NCBI RefSeq assembly: GCF_044502415.1
Contig: NZ_CP172402.1
DNA length: 64,000 nt
Strand: one strand, 5' to 3'
From: Haloimpatiens lingqiaonensis
GTDB lineage: Bacteria > Bacillota > Clostridia > Clostridiales > Clostridiaceae
Shown: positions 44,823-54,256 of the stretch, piece after piece
Position numbering within the stretch: position 1 is the first letter of the stretch
Layout: the number at the start of each line of letters is the position of its first letter
Translations under genes and position numbers: made by a program
Notes under the pieces: model-generated
What the model was told of the DNA's origin: nothing
Seen by the model: only the letters and a program-made list of their open reading frames with translations
The model's database searches: none

Positions 44823-47800
44823 ATGAATGATATAAAAGATTTATTTAAAAGAGTATTTACAAAAGATTTGGAAAACAATAAGGATAAAAATGTTTACGAC
44901 CTTTTTCAGTGGAAAAAAACAGATGTAATTTTAAAGGATCACAAAAGCGGCAAAATATTATTGGAAATGAAAGACCTAGAGTTTCCAATACACTATTCAC
45001 AAAATGCCTGCGATATTATAGCTTCAAAATATTTTAGAAAATCAGGCGTTCCTAATAAATTAGGTTATGAAAACAGCATGAAGATGCTTTCCCATAGATT
45101 GGTAAGCTTTTGGTGTGAATCTTTAAAAGAGGAAAAAATTATAGAAACAGAAGAAGAAGCCTCCATATTTTATGATGAAATGGTCTTTGGACTTTTAAAT
45201 CAAATGTATGCCCCTAATTCTCCTCAGTGGTTCAATACTGGCTTATCATTATGCTACGGAATCAATGGAAATAAGCAAGGAAATTATTATTTTGATAAAA
45301 CATTAAATAAAGTTGTAGAAAGTGCGGATTCTTATACTAGAACCCAAGCTTCTGCATGCTTTATATTGTCTATAGAGGATAAACTTCTTGGTAAGCGCTC
45401 CATTTCAGATCACTTTGTAACTGAAACTAGATTGTTCAAAGGCGGTTCTGGTACTGGAACTAACTTTTCTGCTATAAGGGCTAAAAATGAAGAACTTTCA
45501 GGCGGCGGTGTTTCTTCTGGTCTAATGAGTTTTTTAAAGGCCTTGGATAGAAATGCAGGAGCCATAAAATCTGGCGGTACCACAAGACGTGCTGCTAAAA
45601 TGGTTTCCCTAGACATAGATCACCCTGAAATTATGGACTTCATTAATTGGAAGGCAAAAGAAGAGCAAAAGGTAAGAGATTTAGGTAAAATGGGCTATGA
45701 CACTAGCTTTGAAGGAGAAGCTTACGAAACAGTTTCAGGTCAAAACGCCAATAACTCCATAAGGTTCTCAGATTCCTTTATGCAAAAGGTTGAAAACTTA
45801 AATAATAATCCAGAGGCAACCATAGAATTAAAAGGTAGGGTGGATGACTCCGTTAATAAAGAAGTATTGGTTAAGGATTTGTGGAATTCCTTTAATAAAT
45901 GTGCTTGGGAATGTGCAGAACCAGCTTCCCAATTTGACGACACCTTCAATGCATGGCATACATGTCCTGCAGGAGAAGATGGTAAATTTGGAGCAAAACA
46001 TAATAGAATCAACGCCACTAATCCATGCGGAGAATATGCTTTTTTAGACGATACCTCCTGCAATCTAGCCTCTATAAACATATATAAATTTTATGATCAT
46101 AATAAAAAGAAATTTAAAGTGGATGAATATATTCATTTAGTAGGTCTTATACAATTACTATTAGAGGCATCAATAAATTGGGGACAGTTTCCTACAGAAG
46201 AAATTGCCAGAAAAACTCATATGTTTAGAACCACTGGCCTTGGCATTGCAAACATAGCTTCCCTATTTATGGTTATGGGGTACCCCTACGATTCAGATGA
46301 GGCTAGACATATGTCCTCTGCCCTTACAGGTATATTAACGGGACATTCCTATTATGTATCCTCATTGATGGCAAAAAAAATAGGAGCCTTCCCTAAATAT
46401 GAAATAAATAAAAAATATATGCTTAAGGTTATAAGAAATCACTGCAGAGTTGCTGGTGCCTTAAAAGATAATTTTGAAGACTTAAACTATGTACCTTTTA
46501 AAGTTAATCATGATATTTTAGAAAAAATGGGACTTGATTATATAGGTAATAATTTAAAGGATAGCTTTAAAAAAGCATTAGAATGTGGTGAAAAATTCGG
46601 CTATAGAAATGCTCAGGTATCTGTCATAGCGCCTACAGGTACTATATCCTTGGCTATGGATTGCGGTGCAACTTCCATAGAACCATATTTTAGTCACTTT
46701 GTGTATAAAAAGCTTTCTGGCGGCGGATACATGACCATTGTAAACCCTGTTATAGAAGATTCTCTTGAAAGCTTAGGATATTCCTCTAATGAAATAAAAG
46801 AAATTATAGATTATATATTGAGAAAAGAAACGGTGGTAGAAGACGGATTCCAATATGAAAAAATAGTGGATGGAAAAATAGAAGGCGCACCACATCTTAA
46901 GGAAGATCATTTACCTATTTTTGATACAGCCAATGTTTGTGGCAGCGGAAAGAGATATATTTCCTACAGGGGTCATGTGCTTATGATGGCAGCCTTAACT
47001 CCACTTATTTCCGGATCCATATCAAAAACCGTTAATCTTCCAAAGGAAGCTTCAGTGGAGGATATTAAAAATGTAATATTAAAATCCTGGAAGCTTGGGG
47101 TAAAAGGAATTTCTATATATAGAGACTCCTCAAAGGTAAGCCAGCCTCTTAACAACACTCTAACGGATTCCAAAGAAAAATCCTTAGAAGACCTAAATTA
47201 CCAAGAGTTGTTGCAAAAGGCAAAAGGTTTAACTGAAGAAATAGACACTTTAAAATATGAGCATAAATATTCCACAAGACATAAACTCTACGGAATACGT
47301 CAAGGTAAAACTCATCCTGCTCAAATAGATAATGTAAAAATTTACACCACAGTAAATAGAAATGAATACGGTGAAATATCAGAAATATATATAACCACTG
47401 ATAGAGAAGGTACTACCATAATGGGACTTTTAAACTCTCTTTCAAAGTCCTTATCTGTAATGCTTCAATATCATGTACCACCAAAGGATATTTCTGCCAT
47501 GTTAAGGGGACAGATATATGAACCTTATGGATTTGTACAAAAACACCCATATATAAAATACGTATCCTCTATTTCAGATTTAGTAAGTAAAATAATCGAT
47601 ATAGAAGTAGGCGACTACAGCAGATGTCAAGTAAAACCAGAATACTTAGATAATGACACTTCTGAGGGCTCTAAAGGACTTTTAGGAAGTTTAGACTTAA
47701 ATGCCCTTGGCGGTAAATCTAAGTCTGGCTTAGACGTAAAAGAAAATAAATCAAAGGAAATTAATACTGCAAAAACTAGTGATGAAAGCTTAAACTCTAA

Positions 47801-47999
47801 CAACTTAGAAAATATAAAATATAATCTAAAAAATATAAAAACTAATAATAATGGAAGTGATCAAACCTCCAATGATGCTAAAATAGAAGGTGAAAGACTT
47901 TATACAGAAACCTGCCCTAATTGCTCCAGTAACCGAATGGTTCAAAATGGAACCTGTAAAGTATGCCTAGACTGCGGATCCACTACGGGATGCTCGTAG
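44823..47999 (+). CDS. nrdJ: Adenosylcobalamin-dependent ribonucleotide reductase (class II)
   Basis: A 1058-residue class II reductase that makes deoxyribonucleotides using B12, without oxygen. Seen: ASACFILSIEDK, GGSGTGTNFSAIRAKNE, the radical/substrate-site motif NPCGEYAFLDDTSCNLASIN, APTGTISLAMDCGATSIEP, and a C-terminal zinc ribbon CPNC...CKVCLDCGSTTGCS. Residues 760-1000 form the extended region with the TSCPD-like domain (YTTVNRNEYGEISEIYI), followed by a low-complexity Asn/Lys linker. It stands alone, behind a promoter, an NrdR-like box and an unusual hairpin-spaced ribosome site. Confidence 0.96.
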   Translation: MNDIKDLFKRVFTKDLENNKDKNVYDLFQWKKTDVILKDHKSGKILLEMKDLEFPIHYSQNACDIIASKYFRKSGVPNKLGYENSMKMLSHRLVSFWCESLKEEKIIETEEEASIFYDEMVFGLLNQMYAPNSPQWFNTGLSLCYGINGNKQGNYYFDKTLNKVVESADSYTRTQASACFILSIEDKLLGKRSISDHFVTETRLFKGGSGTGTNFSAIRAKNEELSGGGVSSGLMSFLKALDRNAGAIKSGGTTRRAAKMVSLDIDHPEIMDFINWKAKEEQKVRDLGKMGYDTSFEGEAYETVSGQNANNSIRFSDSFMQKVENLNNNPEATIELKGRVDDSVNKEVLVKDLWNSFNKCAWECAEPASQFDDTFNAWHTCPAGEDGKFGAKHNRINATNPCGEYAFLDDTSCNLASINIYKFYDHNKKKFKVDEYIHLVGLIQLLLEASINWGQFPTEEIARKTHMFRTTGLGIANIASLFMVMGYPYDSDEARHMSSALTGILTGHSYYVSSLMAKKIGAFPKYEINKKYMLKVIRNHCRVAGALKDNFEDLNYVPFKVNHDILEKMGLDYIGNNLKDSFKKALECGEKFGYRNAQVSVIAPTGTISLAMDCGATSIEPYFSHFVYKKLSGGGYMTIVNPVIEDSLESLGYSSNEIKEIIDYILRKETVVEDGFQYEKIVDGKIEGAPHLKEDHLPIFDTANVCGSGKRYISYRGHVLMMAALTPLISGSISKTVNLPKEASVEDIKNVILKSWKLGVKGISIYRDSSKVSQPLNNTLTDSKEKSLEDLNYQELLQKAKGLTEEIDTLKYEHKYSTRHKLYGIRQGKTHPAQIDNVKIYTTVNRNEYGEISEIYITTDREGTTIMGLLNSLSKSLSVMLQYHVPPKDISAMLRGQIYEPYGFVQKHPYIKYVSSISDLVSKIIDIEVGDYSRCQVKPEYLDNDTSEGSKGLLGSLDLNALGGKSKSGLDVKENKSKEINTAKTSDESLNSNNLENIKYNLKNIKTNNNGSDQTSNDAKIEGERLYTETCPNCSSNRMVQNGTCKVCLDCGSTTGCS

Positions 48000-48000
48000 A

Positions 48001-48127
48001 ATTGAGAATTGACAGTTGACAATTAACAATTGACAATTGAGTAAGATATAAAAAGTAAGAGGTATAACTACCTCTTACTTTTTACTTAATTATTAATAAT
48101 TAATTATTAATTATTAATTATTAATTG
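48001..48127. repeat. Short tandem repeats between nrdJ and the nuclease gene
   Basis: TTGACAA heptamers (48005-48042), a small hairpin aagaggtataactacctctt and TTAATTA repeats up to the stop of the next gene. The hairpin (48056-48075) may act as the terminator. Confidence 0.65.
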
Positions 48128-50641
48128 CTAATGAATCTCACACCCTGTCTTATGTTCAAATATCTTCTTAATTTCCTCAAACACTTCTAAATCTATGGCC
48201 TCCTGTGGCTTTAAGGTTACTGACAAATTAAATGGACTAAAGGCTGGATTCTTTTTTAGCAAAATTCCTCTTTCATTACAAAGTTTCAATGCTATGGTGA
48301 TAATTTCATTTTGATTGCAGGAAGTTGATATTTTTATATTCCAGCCTATGTTTTCTGAAATATCCTTTAATTTATCTAAATATCGCTGCCCTACCATAGG
48401 AGTTATAAAAACCAGCTCCATATACCTTTGATTTGATATATTTTTTATGCTCTTTTTATAGGGTCTAAACTCTTCATCCATAAAACTATCATCTAAATAC
48501 TTTATAGCTGCATTTTGTTCCATTTCATTTTTATTTGATGTTTTTATTATATCTTCCATTTCAAGTTTATCTTTGCTACCATTGAATCCAGTTTTCATTT
48601 CTAATTTCATACCAGTATTTTTATTAAATTCATCAATTTTATTCTCAATATCCCTTTCACTATATTTTTGCATAAATAAACTTTCATTATATAAATCCAA
48701 TATAACCTTATGCTCATCTAATTTATAGGATATTTTTTTTATATATGAAGATTCAAATAAATTTTTTAATAAAAATTCTACTGCATTAGTATTAACGCTA
48801 TCACCTATGGTTATATCCCAAGAAAATTCCTCTTTAAAATCCTCTATTAATTGATATATATCCTTTGAAACGGTATTGGGAAAATTAAAATAAAGCACAA
48901 CTTTCTTTTTATCCATTATTAAACCAGCTTTTTTATAATTAAATTTTCCAAACCTCTCCTGAATCAGTTGTGATATTTCATTAGGTTTTAATCCTTCCTT
49001 TTTTAGGCTTTTCTCCACATTATCTAAACTTTCAGCCTTAAATAAAAATAGTCTTCTTTCATCTGGTTCAAAATAAGGGGAATTTAAGATAAGCTTTTGT
49101 ACATTGACTATTTTATCTTCCATAAATGCTTTTTTTCCTGTCCAAATATAATAAAGCTCTTCCACTGTAAAAAGTCTATCTTGGTATATTTCTCTTACAT
49201 ATTCCCAAAGCTCTTTTATATTATCTTCCCCTAAAACTTCATGATTTTTCATAGCTTTTAAAGGAGCCCTTTGAAGCTGCTTTCTTTTATTTTTAATATC
49301 TATATTATAGGTTTCTCCGCTTTCTGGAGTGTATATTCTCCCTCTACTCTCCTGCATAAGTTCTTTTGCAAAGTTTCCTATTATTTCTCTTTCACCGTGA
49401 ACTAAAAAAAGTTCCTTAGGCTGCAATCTCTCTACTACTCCTTTAATTTCACTCTTGTCTCCATGAGCAGACAAGCCTACCTTCTCTATATGACACTTTA
49501 CAGGTAAGATTTTACCATTAATTTCAAGTTCCTTCTCTTCCTGCTCACTTAGTAAATTTAAAAGCCTTCTTCCCGGTGACTCCTCATCTTGATACCCGCT
49601 TATAACTATATATCCATTTTCCATAGAACATATTTTTTCCGCATAAACAGGACTCCATCCACCAGTCAACATGCCCGAGCTAGCAATTATTATAGAAGCT
49701 TCACTACTATTTAATATGCCCTCCCTAATTTCTTTATTATCCACGGCAATTATATTATCATCATAAAAAGGCTCTGTACCCCTTAATATCTTTTTTCCTA
49801 AAGAATTTCTAAGATATAGAGGATTTCTTTTGTACACAGCATTTATATTTTTCACCATACCATCCACATAAATTTTAGCCTTCTGAATCTCTCCTTTATT
49901 CATAGCCTTTTTAAGCATCAGTATTATTTCCTGTGCTCTACCTAATGCAAAGGATGGAATGAGCATTTTACCCTTATTTCCTATACATTCTTTGGCTAAA
50001 TCTACAAGTCTTTTTTCCTCTACCTGCCTATTAGAATGAAGTTTGTCCCCATAGGTACATTCTAAAATAGCTACATCGGGCCTAAGCTTAGGAAATTTTG
50101 CCCCCTCTACAGTATTTTGTGAAAACAATGAAAAATCCCCTGAATAAAACAATGCCCCTTCAGGTGTCTTAATGTACACACAAGAAGCTCCTGCTATGTG
50201 TCCAGCATTGTAAAATACTATTTTAATATCTTCAAACATTTCAAATTCTACACCATAATTTATGGTAAAAATTCTATCAAGCATATCCTCCACATGATTT
50301 TCTGCATAAAGGGGAATCTCACTTTCTCTGCTGTTCATAATCTTTAAACTGTCATACAAAAGCACTCTAGTTAAATCTTTTGTCATATTATTCATATATA
50401 TTCTGGCATTAGGGTATTCATTGCTTATTATTGGCAGAGAACCTATATGGTCCATATGTGCGTGACTTATTACTATAGCATCTACCCCGCCTTTTTCCTG
50501 TATAGTTCTAAAATCAGGTAATGGATCCTTGCTGGCACTTTGTCTTATACCACAATCCAGCAATATATTCTTATTACAAACCCTTAAAAGTATAGAGCTA
50601 GCACCTACTTCACCAGCTCCTCCTAAAAAGCTAATATTCAT
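48128..50641 (-). CDS. MBL/beta-CASP ribonuclease-like protein with duplicated C-terminal module
   Basis: An 837-residue protein. Residues 1-445 are a CPSF/RNase J-like metallo-beta-lactamase/beta-CASP nuclease core: SHAHMDHIGSLP (metal ligands), YSGDFS, LECTYGD, SSGMLTGG and LSAHGDKSEI. The remaining 390 residues are unusual. After a helical part (LYYIWTGKKAF) two segments of about 100 residues look alike: VVLYFNFPNTVSKDIYQL...SWDITIGDSVNTNAVEFLL and MELVFITPMVGQRYLDKL...GWNIKISTSCNQNEIITIA. Nuclease activity is likely; the tail may bind RNA. Neighbours give no clue. Confidence 0.88.
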   Translation of the reverse strand: MNISFLGGAGEVGASSILLRVCNKNILLDCGIRQSASKDPLPDFRTIQEKGGVDAIVISHAHMDHIGSLPIISNEYPNARIYMNNMTKDLTRVLLYDSLKIMNSRESEIPLYAENHVEDMLDRIFTINYGVEFEMFEDIKIVFYNAGHIAGASCVYIKTPEGALFYSGDFSLFSQNTVEGAKFPKLRPDVAILECTYGDKLHSNRQVEEKRLVDLAKECIGNKGKMLIPSFALGRAQEIILMLKKAMNKGEIQKAKIYVDGMVKNINAVYKRNPLYLRNSLGKKILRGTEPFYDDNIIAVDNKEIREGILNSSEASIIIASSGMLTGGWSPVYAEKICSMENGYIVISGYQDEESPGRRLLNLLSEQEEKELEINGKILPVKCHIEKVGLSAHGDKSEIKGVVERLQPKELFLVHGEREIIGNFAKELMQESRGRIYTPESGETYNIDIKNKRKQLQRAPLKAMKNHEVLGEDNIKELWEYVREIYQDRLFTVEELYYIWTGKKAFMEDKIVNVQKLILNSPYFEPDERRLFLFKAESLDNVEKSLKKEGLKPNEISQLIQERFGKFNYKKAGLIMDKKKVVLYFNFPNTVSKDIYQLIEDFKEEFSWDITIGDSVNTNAVEFLLKNLFESSYIKKISYKLDEHKVILDLYNESLFMQKYSERDIENKIDEFNKNTGMKLEMKTGFNGSKDKLEMEDIIKTSNKNEMEQNAAIKYLDDSFMDEEFRPYKKSIKNISNQRYMELVFITPMVGQRYLDKLKDISENIGWNIKISTSCNQNEIITIALKLCNERGILLKKNPAFSPFNLSVTLKPQEAIDLEVFEEIKKIFEHKTGCEIH

Positions 50642-50985
50642 AAAATTTTTCTTCCTTCCCTTCTATAGATACTTATATATATTTATTAAATTTTTAACTT
50701 TTCCAGTATAAATTTTAAAATTAAATTTAAATAAATAAAATTTTACTCATAAAATTTTATAGTAATTAATAATTATGTACATTTTTTTACATTATTATAT
50801 TTTCTGTAAATTTTACATATTGTATATTGATTGAAATGGAATAATATATTATAATGAAATTGTTAATATATTCAATAAATTAATAATTAATACTTAATAG
50901 CTTTAGATTTACCATATAAAATTGATGTTTATTTATGCAAATTAAAATAATATTTATGCAAAATATTATTAAAGGAGTTGATATT

Positions 50986-51183
50986 ATGAATTTTTGTGAA
51001 GAAAAATTAAAATTAAAAAAACAAATTTCCATTTTACAGGACAAATTAAACAACTCCGTATTAACCTATACTAATGATAATTTAGGAACTAACAATTTAA
51101 TTCTTAAAGCTAGTATGGAATTGGACGAGCTTATTAATTTATATATGGATTTATTAAATAAGAATAGCAATAACGACTATTAA
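50986..51183 (+). CDS. Spo0E-like aspartyl-phosphate phosphatase
   Basis: A 65-residue Spo0E-family protein: two helices with the signature SMELDELINLYMDLL (SxxLDxLI core), as in phosphatases that take phosphate from Spo0A~P and delay sporulation. The frame opens at 50935, but AAAGGAG eight bases upstream marks the ATG at 50986. The stop codon lies within a terminator stem. Confidence 0.85.
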   Translation: MNFCEEKLKLKKQISILQDKLNNSVLTYTNDNLGTNNLILKASMELDELINLYMDLLNKNSNNDY

Positions 51184-51212
51184 CTTGTGCTATGAGTAAG
51201 TCAATAGTCGTT
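51172..51212 (+). terminator. Terminator of the Spo0E-like gene
   Basis: Arms AACGACTATT and AATAGTCGTT with a 21-nt loop, followed by a T-poor tail. Also usable for the convergent gene at 51220. Confidence 0.65.
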
Positions 51213-51219
51213 TATCTAA

Positions 51220-51612
51220 CTAATTTTTATCTTTATCATTCTTTATAGCCTTATTAGGTTTAGCCTTAGGTTTTATTACATCTTTTTTCTTACTCTTCTT
51301 TTTATCATAAGGACTTACGTATCTAGCTCTGCTATCCTGCTCAGTTGTTGTAGACCCTTTCATAAATCCTTTTAGATCCATATACCAAAGCAAAAATATA
51401 ATGCCCAAGCCAGATAATATAATTGCTGGAATACTATAAGGATTCAAATTCAAAAGTGATTGAATAAATATAGTACACAAACCCAAAACTAATACTATCC
51501 ATTTATGCTTTATTCTAATTTTTCTTAAAACATAATTTTTTAGTAAATTGTATACTACCAACATAATTATAGAAAAAACTAATATGCTTAGTATAGCCAT
51601 AAATGTCTTCAT
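51220..51612 (-). CDS. Small membrane protein of unknown function, 130 aa
   Basis: Three or four hydrophobic helices fill residues 5-83 (MAILSILVFSIIMLVVYNLL, WIVLVLGLCTIFIQ, PAIILSGLGIIFLLWYM); the last 45 residues are strongly basic (YDKKKSKKKDVIKPKAKPNK). The ribosome site GAGGAGG is well placed. I do not recognise the family. It converges on the Spo0E-like gene and lies just left of the IS110 element. Confidence 0.75.
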   Translation of the reverse strand: MKTFMAILSILVFSIIMLVVYNLLKNYVLRKIRIKHKWIVLVLGLCTIFIQSLLNLNPYSIPAIILSGLGIIFLLWYMDLKGFMKGSTTTEQDSRARYVSPYDKKKSKKKDVIKPKAKPNKAIKNDKDKN

Positions 51613-51889
51613 TTATATTTCCTCCTCGTATAATAAGTTTATAGCAGTCATTTAACTGACTATAAACTTATTTATTTTTATATTTTAGTATAGATAAGAA
51701 AGTATCTATGTTTTTCTGTGGGGATTCTCCCAATTCCATAGTTGCTGTCTATTCTACTTTCCAATCTGTACAGATTTCATTTAACTGTTTATAAAGGAAT
51801 TTCCTAATGTTAAAATAGTCCTAACGGAACTTTAGCAAAGGTTACTGCTTTTTTCCTCCTGCAAAACTTATTGTTATTGCCTATTAAGC

Positions 51890-52025
51890 TTGCAGCCTGA
51901 CCAGAGTATCACATTCTGCTTACACAAATGTTGCATCTCCATTCGTAGCCACCAGCAAGGTATTTCGCATGGATGAATGCTGATTACGCGAGGGTGCAGT
52001 CAGTGCTCTGGATTAGGATAATTCC
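51890..52025 (+). ncRNA. Candidate bridge RNA of the IS110 element
   Basis: In IS110-group elements a structured RNA encoded upstream of the recombinase pairs with target and donor DNA. Here 375 bases of noncoding DNA precede the gene, and 51901-52011 is closed by CCAGAG/CTCTGG; inside, CATCTCCAT (51934-51942) can pair with ATGGATG (51969-51975). Guide loops cannot be assigned without the original target. Confidence 0.5.
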
Positions 52026-52065
52026 TTTGTAAGTTTCCTCATTACTCTCGAAAGGTGGTGATTTC

Positions 52066-53340
52066 ATGAAGAAAGTAGATTACTTATCAACTCTATTTGT
52101 TGGTATTGATATTGGTGCGAGACAAAACGTTGTCTCTGCAATTAATTTTGAACAGGAATTTTTAATTAAAATGAAGCCTGTTCCTAACACGCAATCTGGT
52201 GCAGATCAATTGGAAGCTATTCTTGTTGATATACTTAGCAATAGTACCTTTAAAACTGTCATAATTGGCTTAGAATCTACTTCGTTTTATGGTGTACATA
52301 TTGCAAATTTTTTATCTGCAAGTGAAAAACTTATACCTTACAAACCATATGTCTACTGTTTGAACCCTAAGGAAGTCGCTAACTACAAAGACTCCTTCAA
52401 CTCTCTTGATAAAAATGATGGCGTTGATTCTTTTGTCATTGCTGACTTTGCAAGAGTTGGCAGAATTCATACTGAGCCTTGGCGAGGTTCTCAATATCTT
52501 GCTCTTCAAAGGCTTACAAGACATAGGCTTCATATAGTTGAATGCTTAACCAGAGAAAAGACTTACATGTTATCCAATGTATTTCTTAAGTTCAGCGAAT
52601 TCGCTTTGTTACAAGGAGAAGATCATCCTTTTTCTAATAAATATGGTGCTACCGCATCTTCAATACTTACTGAATTTCTATCTTCTGAAGATATTGCAAA
52701 TACTTCAATTGAAGAACTTGTTGACTTCGTCAGTAGAAAAAGTCGTAAAAGGATTTCTAATCCTCAGATAACTGCTGAAATTCTACAGCAGGCGGCACGT
52801 AATTCATACCGTCTTGATAAATGTTTGTATGAGCCATTAACAACCTCTATTGCTTGTTCTTTCAACTGTATTCAAGCTTTTGATAAAGAACTTAAAGCAA
52901 TTAACAAAGCTATTGAAAAAGCTGTTATGGGAATGAACCCTGTGGAATATCAAATATTAATGTCTATCCCAGGTTTTGGTCCTGTTTACTCCAGTGGCAT
53001 TCTTGCTGAATTAGGAAGTGTGCATGCCTTTCCTAATAATGATGCCATTGCTAAATATGCTGGCATCGTGTGGAAAGAAAATCAATCTGGAGGCTTTAAA
53101 GCTGAAAATACACCTATGAACAAAGCTGGTAACCGTTATTTACGCTATTATCTGATAGAAGCAGCAGGAAGTGTCGTTTGCCATATTCCTGAATATCAAA
53201 AGTTCTATCAGAAAAAATTTGCTGAAGTAACTACACATCAGCACAAACGAGCACTCGCACTAACATCTCGTAAATTAATTCGTATGATTTTTGGATTGCT
53301 GGCTAAAAATCAGCTCTACTCTTCAAATAGAGTAGATTAA
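52066..53340 (+). CDS. IS110-family transposase (DEDD recombinase)
   Basis: A 424-residue IS110 recombinase. The N-terminal RuvC-like DEDD_Tnp_IS110 domain has GIDIG (Asp15), GLESTS (Glu70) and KNDGVDSFVIADF (Asp118/121). The C-terminal Transposase_20 domain has the SIPGFGPVYSSGILAELG helix-hairpin-helix and KAGNRYLRYYLIEAA. The ATG follows AAAGGTGGTG. Codon use is less AT-biased than the neighbours, as for a recent arrival. The frame is complete, so the element could be active. Confidence 0.95.
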   Translation: MKKVDYLSTLFVGIDIGARQNVVSAINFEQEFLIKMKPVPNTQSGADQLEAILVDILSNSTFKTVIIGLESTSFYGVHIANFLSASEKLIPYKPYVYCLNPKEVANYKDSFNSLDKNDGVDSFVIADFARVGRIHTEPWRGSQYLALQRLTRHRLHIVECLTREKTYMLSNVFLKFSEFALLQGEDHPFSNKYGATASSILTEFLSSEDIANTSIEELVDFVSRKSRKRISNPQITAEILQQAARNSYRLDKCLYEPLTTSIACSFNCIQAFDKELKAINKAIEKAVMGMNPVEYQILMSIPGFGPVYSSGILAELGSVHAFPNNDAIAKYAGIVWKENQSGGFKAENTPMNKAGNRYLRYYLIEAAGSVVCHIPEYQKFYQKKFAEVTTHQHKRALALTSRKLIRMIFGLLAKNQLYSSNRVD

Positions 53341-53602
53341 ATTTCATAATTATACAAACATACATTCTTATTGGACTGTATGCTTGTTAAGGTTACCCTT
53401 TTTTAAAGAAATCATTTCATTTTTCTTTTATTTTGTTCTTGACATATTACCAAATTGCTTAAGTCCTAATTATAAACTCTATAATAATGATTTTATCACA
53501 AAATTCTCCTATATGTAATTAAAAGTTTATTTTTAGGTATTAAATTCATATTAACTGTAAATAATAACTATGAAAATTATTTTTAGAAGGAGATGTTTAA
53601 CT

Positions 53603-53809
53603 TTGAAAACATTAGACACAATTGCTCTTTTATTAGTTATAATCGGAGCAATTAATTGGGGACTTATAGGATTCTTTGGCTTTGACTTAGTGGCAGCTTT
53701 GTTTGGTACCTTGAGTACATTTTCAAGAATAATATATGCCCTTGTAGGTATAGCAGGTCTTTACGCTATTTCCTTCTTTGGCAAAGATAGAAGAGAAATA
53801 GAAGAATAA
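53603..53809 (+). CDS. DUF378 family small membrane protein
   Basis: A 68-residue protein with two helices and the DUF378 signature IIGAINWGLIGFFGFDLVAALFG. AGAAGGAG lies 10 bases upstream of the TTG at 53603, chosen over an ATG at 53570 that precedes the ribosome site. Function unknown. It follows the IS110 element by about 200 bases. Confidence 0.85.
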   Translation: MKTLDTIALLLVIIGAINWGLIGFFGFDLVAALFGTLSTFSRIIYALVGIAGLYAISFFGKDRREIEE

Positions 53810-53929
53810 TACACTGTTAACCAAAAGTAAAATAAAATTAATCCCTAGCTTTAATTCAAAGCTCCAAAACACCATCATAAGTATTGGAAGCTTAAATTAT
53901 TAACTGGGGATTATATTTGTTATTTACCC

Positions 53930-54256
53930 AACTTTCACAGTTATAAAACATAAAATAGAGAGTAAAACTCCTTGAGAAATTAACTATAATTCGAAATTTG
54001 CTGATAAGTAAGGTAAGTAATAAGTAAGAGCTAAGAAGTAATAGTTGTGCTAAAAATTCAGCTTGCTAAATTTTTTCAAGAAACTCTTACTTCTTCACTT
54101 TTACCTTACCTATTAATTATTATCTTTTTACTTCTTAATTTTTAATTCTTAATTTTTAATTCTTAATTCTTAATTCTTAATTCTCAATTGTCACCATCAA
54201 TCTAGCACGCTAGCCAACTAGCACACTGTTCTTCTAGTGCACTAGCAAACTGTTTT
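53930..54256. repeat. Mixed short repeats between DUF378 and the lysine transporter
   Basis: A cccaactttcacagttataa end of the TCAACTTTCGCA family, aagtaagag-type repeats, a small attcagc/gctaaatt hairpin (54056-54078), TTCTTAA heptamers (54140-54182) and ctagcac/caactag octamers up to the stop codon. 53810-54256 has no gene. Confidence 0.65.

Larger units (their letters stand above)
51690..53400 (+). mobile_element. IS110-family insertion sequence (approximate ends)
   Basis: Defined by the transposase gene at 52066 and the non-coding segment before it. IS110 elements lack clear terminal inverted repeats, so the ends are estimated: left within about 51680-51720, right within 53341-53410. The noncoding left part is less AT-rich than its surroundings. 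The element looks intact. Confidence 0.75.

Noticed and set aside
51633..51672. Left terminal inverted repeat of the IS110 element
   Set aside because: ATAAGTTTATAG/CTATAAACTTAT is a hairpin by itself and has no partner at the right end; IS110 elements normally lack long inverted ends, so it more likely belongs to the neighbouring gene's upstream region.
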